DNA from: Kordiimonadaceae bacterium
GTDB taxonomy: Bacteria; Pseudomonadota; Alphaproteobacteria; Sphingomonadales; Emcibacteraceae
DNA: 11,159 nucleotides
Direction: 5' to 3'
NCBI GenBank assembly: GCA_018699075.1
Contig: JABIPV010000081.1
Span: 1 to 11,159 of the forward strand
Shown here: piece after piece, positions 1-5,884 of the stretch
Numbering within the stretch: position 1 is the stretch's first letter
Layout of the letters: every line of letters starts with the position of its first letter
Made by a program: the position numbers and the translations under genes
Notes under the pieces: model-generated
Told to the model about the DNA's origin: nothing
What the model saw: only the letters and a program-made list of their open reading frames with translations
The model's database searches: none

Positions 1-18
1 CGTCAAACTGACGAGGCC
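1..18 (-). terminator. possible truncated terminator hairpin after PLP-enzyme gene 1
   Basis: The first 13 bases form a perfect 5-bp inverted repeat with a 3-nt loop (CGTCA-AAC-TGACG), followed by AGGCC. If the bases just left of the window are GGCCT, the stem would extend to about 10 bp. It lies 30-48 nt downstream of the stop codon of the leftward gene ending at 49, the right place for its terminator. The far arm and any T tract are outside the window, so this is only a suggestion. Confidence 0.25.
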
Positions 19-48
19 TTGATTTGCAAACTAAGTATTTTTTCTTAA

Positions 49-1383
49 TTAAATTTCGTCGATTGCTTTTTTCATTGCGTTAAGTGCGCCGTGAAGTTTG
101 GCGTGTGTTGTACCAAGGTTCATACGCATGTACCCTGCACCAGTGCGGCCATAGTTTTCACCAGGGTTGATGTTAACGCCAGCTTTTTCAATGAAGAATT
201 TTTTCAGCATATCACCCATACGGTCATCACCTTCTGGTCTGCCAAGTTTTGCGGCAACAGCTTTACAATCAAGCCAAGCTAGGTAAGTACCCTCATGAAC
301 ACTATACTTCACGTCTTTCATGTTTTCAGCGCAGAAATTTTCAAGGAAATGTGAATTTCCGTCAATATACGCCTGCATGTCATCCATGTAAGTTGCGCCG
401 TGCTTATAAGCTGCGTTAGAGGCAATTGTGCCCATTGTGTTAAGAAGACCACGATGATGGTTTCCAACTTCAACGATTTTAGCCATAAGCTCTTTATTAT
501 CAGTGAACATGTAACCGGTACGGTGAGCCGCAAGGTTAAATGATTTACTTGTAGATTTTGTAGTTACACTGTTCATTGCATAGGCTTCACCAAGTGATGC
601 ATATGGAATATATTTCGCGTGTTTATTTACGAAGTCACAGTGAATTTCGTCGGCAATCATTAGTGCGTTATATTGATTAGCAAGATCGCCAAGTTTACGA
701 AGTTGATCCGCTGTCCAACAGTTACCAGTTGGGTTTTGTGGGTTGCATAAGATGATCGCTGTTGCGCCTTCTTTAAGAAGTTTTTCAGTATCGTCATAAT
801 CGAAATCATAAACACCATCTTTAAGAATAAGGTCACTTTCAGCCAGCTCACATAGCGCGCCAGGAATTACGCTAAAGAAACTTGAATAGTTTGGTGTGTG
901 AAGAATAACTTTATCACCAGGCTTACACCATGTGCGAAGCGCACTTGATACGCCGTCAAGAACACCAATACAGTTTTGAATTGTTGAACCGTCTACGTCT
1001 TGGCCGTAACGGGTTTTATTCCAAGAAATAATATTTGCTTTATAATCAGCAGGAGCCGCTTCATAACCCCAGTTATGGTGATTAATACGTTGTTGAAGTG
1101 CTGCTGTAATATGCGGACAAGTTCTAAAATCCATGTCGGCAACGCCCATTGGAAATGGTACGTTATGTGGTTGAGCCGCTCTACGGATCGCATCCCATTT
1201 AAAGTCGCCAGAACCAATACGATTAAAGTTTTCATTTAAATCGTATGCCATTGACATGTGAGTTTGACCCATGCCTTTTGCTGCTGCTGTTGTAGCCGGA
1301 ATTGAAACTGCGCCGCCCATAAGGGCCGCAGCACCCGCACCCTTCATAAAAAAGCGACGGTCTAAAGTAGTTTTGTTAGTCAT
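49..1383 (-). CDS. Tat-exported PLP-dependent aminotransferase / C-S lyase, MalY/PatB-like (paralogue 1)
   Basis: A 444-residue fold-type I PLP enzyme of the class I/II aminotransferase superfamily, closest in motif style to MalY/PatB cystathionine beta-lyases. The N-terminus carries a Tat signal: twin arginines 9-10 in DRRFFMKG, an Ala/Gly-rich hydrophobic stretch to about residue 30, and a likely AAA cleavage site at 33-35. Core motifs are GVADMDF (80-86), NPQNPTG (214-220), ADEIH (244-248, Asp245 expected to contact the pyridine nitrogen), TSKSFN with the Schiff-base Lys280, NPGENYG (407 on), and RMN with the expected substrate-carboxylate Arg420. The catalytic core, about 408 residues after cleavage, matches the family (MalY is about 390). 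The start is supported by a GGGAG Shine-Dalgarno about 11 nt upstream and by alignment with the other two paralogues. Export via Tat would let PLP load in the cytoplasm. The family call is firm; transaminase, beta-lyase or racemase activity and the substrate are not determinable here. Confidence 0.9.
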   Translation of the reverse strand: MTNKTTLDRRFFMKGAGAAALMGGAVSIPATTAAAKGMGQTHMSMAYDLNENFNRIGSGDFKWDAIRRAAQPHNVPFPMGVADMDFRTCPHITAALQQRINHHNWGYEAAPADYKANIISWNKTRYGQDVDGSTIQNCIGVLDGVSSALRTWCKPGDKVILHTPNYSSFFSVIPGALCELAESDLILKDGVYDFDYDDTEKLLKEGATAIILCNPQNPTGNCWTADQLRKLGDLANQYNALMIADEIHCDFVNKHAKYIPYASLGEAYAMNSVTTKSTSKSFNLAAHRTGYMFTDNKELMAKIVEVGNHHRGLLNTMGTIASNAAYKHGATYMDDMQAYIDGNSHFLENFCAENMKDVKYSVHEGTYLAWLDCKAVAAKLGRPEGDDRMGDMLKKFFIEKAGVNINPGENYGRTGAGYMRMNLGTTHAKLHGALNAMKKAIDEI

Positions 1384-1483
1384 TTATTATTGCTCCCGCA
1401 TGTTTAATAGTTTCAGAAAAATTATTCCTGATCAAATCATACCCTCATTATTATTGTTGATTTATGAGTATTCGAGAAAGAAA

Positions 1484-1509
1484 GTGCAATAATATAACAA
1501 TGTTGTCAA
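1484..1509 (-). promoter_or_regulatory. candidate promoter/operator element upstream of paralogue 1
   Basis: On the minus strand, a perfect TTGACA (1504-1509) is followed by 14 nt and then TTGCAC (1484-1489). The same arrangement, TTGACA-N14-TTGCAC, occurs upstream of paralogue 2. TTGACA matches a sigma-70 -35 box, but the hexamer 17 nt away (CACTTT) is a poor -10. It could be an activator-dependent promoter or an operator. It leaves a leader of roughly 95 nt before the gene. Confidence 0.35.
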
Positions 1510-1522
1510 CGATTACATATAT

Positions 1523-1554
1523 AAAAAAAGCCCCACCGTTAAGATGGAGCTTTT
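1523..1554 (-). terminator. Rho-independent terminator of paralogue 2
   Basis: Read on the minus strand, an 8-bp stem (GCTCCATC with GGTGGGGC, including G-T wobbles) closes a 5-nt loop TTAAC, is extended by A-T pairs, and is followed by seven T. It starts about 20 nt after the stop of the gene ending at 1576. It should separate paralogue 2 from paralogue 1. Confidence 0.8.
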
Positions 1555-1575
1555 AAATAAGTGAATTTAATAGTC

Positions 1576-2919
1576 TTAAATAGCGTCGACCGCTTTTTTC
1601 ATAGCATTTAATGCACCGTGAAGTTTCTTATGGGTGGTTGCCAGGTTCATACGCATGAGGCCTACGGCATTCTTACCATATGATTCACCCGGATTGATAT
1701 TGACACCGGCTTTTTGGATAAAGAAGTCTTGCACCAATTTGCCAACTGTTTGATCGTCTTTTGGACCACCGAGTTTTGCGGCGATCGCTGTGCAATCAAT
1801 AAAGGCCAAATAAGTGCCTTCATGGACTTTATATTTAATATCAGGAATATTTTCAGCTAAGAAGTTTTCAAGGAAGTGGCAATTTCCATCAATATATGAC
1901 TGCATATCATCCATATATTGAGCACCATGTAAATAAGCAGCGTTGCAGGCAATCATTCCAAGAGCATTAAGAGAACGGCGTTGATGGCCATTTTTTTGCA
2001 ATGTATCAATATATTCCTGATTATCAGAGAACATATAAGCCACATGTTGCGCAGCAAGGTTAAAGGATTTACTGGTAGATTTAAGCGTATAGCTAGTCAT
2101 AGCGTATTTTTCGCCAATTGTTGCGTATGGCGTGTATTTTGCGTGTTTATTGACAAAATCACAGTGGATTTCATCGGCAACAACAAGAACACCTTTTTCA
2201 AGGCAAACGTCGCCCATTTTGCGCATTTCTTCCACGGTCCAGCAATTGCCTGTCGGATTTTGAGGATTACAGAATAGCATGACTTTAACATCTTCTTCGT
2301 CAATTTGCCTTGCCATTAAGTCGAGATCCATTTCATAACGACCATCAACGATCGGCATAGGGCATTCTAGGGTTTCGAACTGCGCATTGCGGATAACGCC
2401 AAAGAAACCTGAATAACCCGGTGTAAAAATTAAAACTTTATTACCTTCAGTATTATGAGTTTTGAGAATGGCGAGAACGCCATCAAGTACGCCGTGTGCA
2501 TTCAAGATGCTCCCGGGCTTGACTGTTTGATTGTAACGTTTTTTATTCCAGGCAATGATGTTTTCGTAATAATAGGGCGGGATAGGCTGGTAGCCCCAGT
2601 TTTGATGGCCCATACGCTTCATCAATGCTTCTGTGATGTGGGGAAGGGTTCTGAAGTCCATATCGGCCACACCCATTGGGAATGGAACATCAAAAGGCCG
2701 CGCACGGTTACGAATACCGTCCCATTTACTGTCGCCGGAACCGATACGGTTAAATTCTTCGTTTAAATCGTAGGACATTGACATGTTCATGCTTCCCATG
2801 CCTTTGGCCGATGCGGTCGCAGGAATGACAAGGCCGCCACCTACAGCACTTCCCAGCATGGCCGTAGCGCCAGCGCCCTTCATGAAAAAGCGACGATTTA
2901 GTTTTGATGTTTCAGTCAT
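1576..2919 (-). CDS. Tat-exported PLP-dependent aminotransferase / C-S lyase, MalY/PatB-like (paralogue 2)
   Basis: A 447-residue paralogue of the flanking genes. The Tat signal has arginines 9-10 in NRRFFMKG, a hydrophobic stretch to about residue 33 and an ASA-type cleavage site at 36-38. PLP-enzyme motifs are GVADMDF (83-89), NPQNPTG (218-224), ADEIH (Asp249), TSKSFN (Lys284), NPGESYG (409 on) and RMN (Arg423). A strong AGGGAG Shine-Dalgarno lies just upstream of the ATG. It resembles paralogue 1 over the whole length, including the signal peptide and the C-terminal HGALNAMKKA block, so the two look like the younger duplication. Four residues after the PLP lysine it diverges: where paralogues 1 and 3 read HRTGY, this one reads QHVAY, so the arginine that in many aminotransferases contacts the PLP phosphate is a histidine. 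MalY also lacks that arginine, so this may favour lyase-type activity rather than a dead enzyme. The substrate is unknown. Confidence 0.9.
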   Translation of the reverse strand: MTETSKLNRRFFMKGAGATAMLGSAVGGGLVIPATASAKGMGSMNMSMSYDLNEEFNRIGSGDSKWDGIRNRARPFDVPFPMGVADMDFRTLPHITEALMKRMGHQNWGYQPIPPYYYENIIAWNKKRYNQTVKPGSILNAHGVLDGVLAILKTHNTEGNKVLIFTPGYSGFFGVIRNAQFETLECPMPIVDGRYEMDLDLMARQIDEEDVKVMLFCNPQNPTGNCWTVEEMRKMGDVCLEKGVLVVADEIHCDFVNKHAKYTPYATIGEKYAMTSYTLKSTSKSFNLAAQHVAYMFSDNQEYIDTLQKNGHQRRSLNALGMIACNAAYLHGAQYMDDMQSYIDGNCHFLENFLAENIPDIKYKVHEGTYLAFIDCTAIAAKLGGPKDDQTVGKLVQDFFIQKAGVNINPGESYGKNAVGLMRMNLATTHKKLHGALNAMKKAVDAI

Positions 2920-2952
2920 ATTATTCTCTCCCTTTTAAATTGATGATTGATC

Positions 2953-2978
2953 GTGCAACATAGGAGGGGTTCTGTCAA
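2953..2978 (-). promoter_or_regulatory. candidate promoter/operator element upstream of paralogue 2
   Basis: Minus-strand TTGACA (2973-2978), 14 nt, then TTGCAC (2953-2958), identical in layout to the element before paralogue 1 although the 14 intervening bases differ. Only 68 nt lie between the paralogue 3 terminator and the start of paralogue 2, so its promoter should lie here. With a 17-nt spacer the -10 would be CACGAT, a partial match, placing the transcript start roughly 24 nt before the ATG. Confidence 0.45.
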
Positions 2979-2987
2979 CGGGCGAGC

Positions 2988-3020
2988 ATAAAAAAACAGG
3001 CGCCAAATATGACGCCCGTT
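2988..3020 (-). terminator. Rho-independent terminator of paralogue 3
   Basis: On the minus strand a 10-bp stem (AACGGGCGTC with GGCGCCTGTT, two G-T wobbles) closes a 6-nt ATATTT loop and runs into a T tract of about seven. It lies about 20 nt after the stop of the gene ending at 3042, so paralogue 3 is probably transcribed on its own. Confidence 0.85.
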
Positions 3021-3041
3021 TAAGATAAATTTATTATTGGA

Positions 3042-4445
3042 TTAAAGCGCGTTTACGGCTTTTTCAATATTAGTCAGTGCAAGTTCAAGCATTTTACGGT
3101 TGGTGGCCATGTTCATACGCATGAAACCTTCACCGCCTTTACCGTAATTTTCACCAGGATTGATATCAATCCGTGCATTGTCCATGAACCACTCTTTCAA
3201 GTAATCACCCGTACCAAGTTTTTTAATGCTTTCAACTCCGAAGAAATCAGTTTTCATAACATTATTAGCTACATTATAAGCCGTGATTTCAATGGCTTTA
3301 TTTTTGGCGTCAAGTTTTTCACTCAAGGCGCTTATATCTAACCATGCTAGGTAAGTACCGTCTTGGACATTATATTTAATAAGTGGAATACGCTCAGCAC
3401 AGAACTTTTCAACATATTTTGCATTTTCAGTAAGATAAGCATTTTGCTCATCAATATATGCATCACCATGTTTTAGTGCTTCGTTCGATGCAATCATGCC
3501 CATAATGTTAAGCAGTAACCTCTGGTGGCCGAATTTAAGAAGTTTATCAATATGCGCACGGTTATGTGAAAACAAATAGCCCGTACGGTGCGATGCTAAA
3601 TTAAATGATTTACTAGTTGATTTTAAGCTGATGCTGTTTTGAGCATATTCGTCACCTAAGGAAGCGTAGGGAATGTATTTTGCACCATCCAAAACAAAGT
3701 CACAGTGAATTTCATCAGCGATAACAAGGCAATTATGCTTGTTACAAATATCACCCATTCTTTTTAGTTCTTCTGCGGACCAGCAGTTACCCGTTGGGTT
3801 TTGCGGATTACATAGAATGAATTGTTTAATGCCACCGGCGATTTGCGCTTCAAAATCTTCCCAATCAATTTCATAGCGACCATTTACCAGTTTCATTTCG
3901 TTCATGGCTTCATGCATGTTTGCCTGATGAATGGTTGTAAAGAAACTTGAATATGTAGGTGTGTTTACAAGAACATGATCACCTTCTTCACCAAAAGCAT
4001 TTAAAATACTGAGTACGCCATCAAGTACACCAACTGAATTCAGAATGTTACCTTTTGGCACATCTGCGCCGTAGCGGCGCTTATTCCATGAAACGATATT
4101 TGCGGGGTAATCAAGCGGCGGAAGTTCATAACCCCAGTTTTCAGTTTCTAAGCGTTTTTTAAGTGCGGCGGTTACTTGTGGTAAAGTCCGAAAATCCATA
4201 TCGGCAATGCCCATACCAACGTCCAATTGCTTACCCGGATTAAACATTTTAATTAGATCAAATTTAATGCTGCCCGTATCGACACGGTCATAACCATCAT
4301 CAAAATTTATGGTTGTCGACATTGATGAGCTTTGACCCATACCAGCTGCTGTTACAGGTACTGATCCAAGTGCACTTCCAAACACGGCTGTAGCGCCGAC
4401 GCCTTTCATAAAGTAACGACGGTTTAATTTAGTTTCATTCGTCAT
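3042..4445 (-). CDS. Tat-exported PLP-dependent aminotransferase / C-S lyase, MalY/PatB-like (paralogue 3, with insertion)
   Basis: A 467-residue member of the same exported PLP family. The start at 4445 (MTNETKLNRR) is chosen over an in-frame ATG at 4463 because it aligns with the other two paralogues, has a GGAAAG Shine-Dalgarno inside the alternative extension, and fits a promoter that would leave almost no leader for 4463. The Tat signal has arginines 9-10 (NRRYFMKG), a hydrophobic stretch to about 30 and a less standard cleavage site near VTAAG (31-35). Motifs are GIADMDF (79-85), NPQNPTG (213-219), ADEIH (Asp244), TSKSFN (Lys279), HRTGY after the lysine, NPGENYG (429 on) and RMN (Arg443). 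Between about residues 379 and 420 it has roughly 25 residues absent from paralogues 1 and 2, in the C-terminal small domain near the substrate pocket. It is the most divergent of the three and starts the block next to the divergent intergenic region. Substrate unknown. Confidence 0.9.
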   Translation of the reverse strand: MTNETKLNRRYFMKGVGATAVFGSALGSVPVTAAGMGQSSSMSTTINFDDGYDRVDTGSIKFDLIKMFNPGKQLDVGMGIADMDFRTLPQVTAALKKRLETENWGYELPPLDYPANIVSWNKRRYGADVPKGNILNSVGVLDGVLSILNAFGEEGDHVLVNTPTYSSFFTTIHQANMHEAMNEMKLVNGRYEIDWEDFEAQIAGGIKQFILCNPQNPTGNCWSAEELKRMGDICNKHNCLVIADEIHCDFVLDGAKYIPYASLGDEYAQNSISLKSTSKSFNLASHRTGYLFSHNRAHIDKLLKFGHQRLLLNIMGMIASNEALKHGDAYIDEQNAYLTENAKYVEKFCAERIPLIKYNVQDGTYLAWLDISALSEKLDAKNKAIEITAYNVANNVMKTDFFGVESIKKLGTGDYLKEWFMDNARIDINPGENYGKGGEGFMRMNMATNRKMLELALTNIEKAVNAL

Positions 4446-4463
4446 AAAATATTCTTTCCGCAT
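4446..4463 (-). promoter_or_regulatory. ribosome-binding region that decides the start of paralogue 3
   Basis: The 18 nt before the preferred ATG begin ATGCGG, then GGAAAG at a plausible Shine-Dalgarno distance. The leader of paralogue 1 has the similar ATGCGGGAGCAA, but there the upstream ATG runs into TAA after four codons. The upstream ATG is therefore probably a relic of a shared leader and not the start. Confidence 0.5.
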
Positions 4464-4473
4464 ATATAGTGTA

Positions 4474-4503
4474 ATTATAAAGTTAGTTTCTTGTTTTTGT
4501 CGT
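4474..4503 (-). promoter_or_regulatory. candidate sigma-70 promoter of paralogue 3
   Basis: On the minus strand a perfect TATAAT (4474-4479) has ACGACA (4498-4503, four of six matches to TTGACA) 18 nt upstream. The predicted transcript start is near 4467, about 22 nt before the preferred ATG at 4445. Confidence 0.5.
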
Positions 4504-4506
4504 TTT

Positions 4507-4532
4507 AACCCGACTTTTTAACTCGACTTTTT
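4507..4532. repeat. two tandem 13-bp repeats next to the paralogue 3 promoter
   Basis: Two directly adjacent 13-bp units, AACCCGACTTTTT (4507-4519) and AACTCGACTTTTT (4520-4532), differ at one base. They lie immediately upstream of the -35 box of the leftward promoter. The A/T tracts could act as an UP-like element, or the pair could be a direct-repeat operator. Regulator unknown. Confidence 0.6.
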
Positions 4533-4671
4533 TATTTTTATGCCTGAGTTATGATAATGAACTAACACTTATATGTTGCCACTGTCAATTTGTGCCCTAA
4601 AAATTAATTTTAGAGAATTAGAAGTTTTCGCTAGGAAGCATCGCTCGTCAGTATTATATATTTAAGTTAGG

Positions 4672-4677
4672 TATAAT
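4672..4677 (+). promoter_or_regulatory. candidate -10 box for the Ppx/GppA gene
   Basis: A perfect TATAAT lies 28 nt before the ATG at 4705 in the divergent intergenic region. No convincing -35 hexamer is found at 16-18 nt spacing (the nearest TTGACA-like string, TCGTCA at 4645-4650, is 21 nt away), so the call is tentative. Confidence 0.3.
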
Positions 4678-4704
4678 TTAATTGAACATCAGGCTCCAAC
4701 CAGT

Positions 4705-5871
4705 ATGAATAATGATAATCAAGACAAAAGCACGCCTGATACAAGATCAGAAAAAAAGAGGCCTGATCGGCGGCCGCGTAAACGACACCCTCAAAAAGAT
4801 AAAAATAAAAATGGTCATGTTTATGGTGTGATTGACCTTGGGACCAATAATTGTCGGCTGTTAGTTGCGGTTCAAAATAGTCAGGGTTTTAAGGTAATTG
4901 ATAGCTTCTCACGAATCGTTCGCCTGGGTGAAGGGTTTAGTGAAGGTAAGAAAATCACAGAATCTGCTACAGAGAGAACCATTTCGGCTTTAAAGGTTTG
5001 TGTTGATAAAATGAACCGTCGTGGAGTGACACATATGTGGAATGTCGCGACACAAGCCTGCCGTGAGGCCGAGAATGGTGTGGACTTTGTCAAGGCCGTT
5101 GAAGAAAATGTCAATATTAAGCTCAATATCATTGACCCTAAGGAAGAGGCGAGGCTCGCCGTTATGGGTTGTAAGGCACTGCTTGACACAAAGTATAACC
5201 GTGGTGTTGTTTTTGATATCGGCGGTGGCAGTACAGAAGTCATCTGGGTTGAGTATAATCATAAGCGTCGCCCTGAAATTATTGATTGGATTTCAATTCC
5301 CTTAGGCGTTGTCAATTTATCAGAAGAGTATGGTACTAAAGACGCATTGTCCGACGCCCATTACATCGAAATGAAAGACCGGATCAAAGAACATATTGTT
5401 CCCTTTGAAGAAACGCATAATATTAGTGACCACATAACCGAAAATAACGTACAATTGATGGGCACATCTGGAACTGTGACGACCTTAACAAGTATGCATC
5501 TAAATCAGACATATTATGATCGGTCAGCGGTTGACGGTGCATGGATGAAATCCAGCGATTTAATTGATATATGTACGGATCTTGCAAAGATGGACTTTAA
5601 GCAAAGATTAGCGCTTAATAATATTGGCAACGATCGGGCCGAACTTGTTGTTGCCGGATGTGCTATATTTGATGCTATCGTTGACGTATGGCCCATTGAT
5701 GATGTGCGGGTCGCGGACCGTGGTATTCGTGAAGGTATGTTGCATGACCTTATGGATCAACAACGCAGAGAAAATAATAAAAAACGACGTAAAAGAAACC
5801 GGAAACGCTATTATTTGAACCGTAAAAAGAAAAAAGCAGAAGCGCAAAATAAAGAAGAAGCTTCAGAATGA
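4705..5871 (+). CDS. Ppx/GppA-family phosphatase (exopolyphosphatase / pppGpp phosphohydrolase)
   Basis: A 388-residue member of the ASKHA-fold Ppx/GppA family, which removes the terminal phosphate from polyphosphate and/or converts pppGpp to ppGpp in the cytoplasm. Visible motifs are the phosphate-1 loop DLGTNNCRLL (44-53), the catalytic-glutamate segment KEEARLA (146-152), the phosphate-2 loop DIGGGSTEV (171-179), GTSGTVTTL (253-261) and the closing DRGIREGML (338-346). It is the short form lacking the extra C-terminal HD-like domains of E. coli Ppx and GppA. Both ends are strongly basic: residues about 7-36 and 353-378 are dominated by Lys and Arg. No strong Shine-Dalgarno precedes the ATG. 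The gene starts a rightward unit and rlmE begins 13 nt after its stop. Whether polyphosphate or pppGpp is the main substrate cannot be told from sequence, so no symbol is assigned. Confidence 0.92.
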   Translation: MNNDNQDKSTPDTRSEKKRPDRRPRKRHPQKDKNKNGHVYGVIDLGTNNCRLLVAVQNSQGFKVIDSFSRIVRLGEGFSEGKKITESATERTISALKVCVDKMNRRGVTHMWNVATQACREAENGVDFVKAVEENVNIKLNIIDPKEEARLAVMGCKALLDTKYNRGVVFDIGGGSTEVIWVEYNHKRRPEIIDWISIPLGVVNLSEEYGTKDALSDAHYIEMKDRIKEHIVPFEETHNISDHITENNVQLMGTSGTVTTLTSMHLNQTYYDRSAVDGAWMKSSDLIDICTDLAKMDFKQRLALNNIGNDRAELVVAGCAIFDAIVDVWPIDDVRVADRGIREGMLHDLMDQQRRENNKKRRKRNRKRYYLNRKKKKAEAQNKEEASE

Positions 5872-5884
5872 AAAAGTATAAGTA

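Noticed and set aside
1484..1509. Sigma-54 promoter reading of the TTGCAC-containing element
   Set aside because: The -24 GG and the correct spacing to TTGCA are missing, so it does not fit the sigma-54 consensus.
49..4445. HisC or CobC-type cytoplasmic aminotransferase annotation
   Set aside because: The PLP-lysine segment TSKSFNLA and the GVADMDF and ADEIHCD blocks match the MalY/PatB style, and the N-termini are Tat signals.
4446..4463. Longer start for paralogue 3 at 4463 (six extra codons)
   Set aside because: The extension covers the Shine-Dalgarno of the ATG at 4445, would leave only about 4 nt of leader from the predicted transcript start, and shifts the Tat motif relative to the two paralogues.
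4881..5262. Long open frames antisense to the Ppx/GppA gene
   Set aside because: They overlap a well-supported conserved gene on the other strand, have no Shine-Dalgarno or recognisable motif, and have shadow-frame composition.
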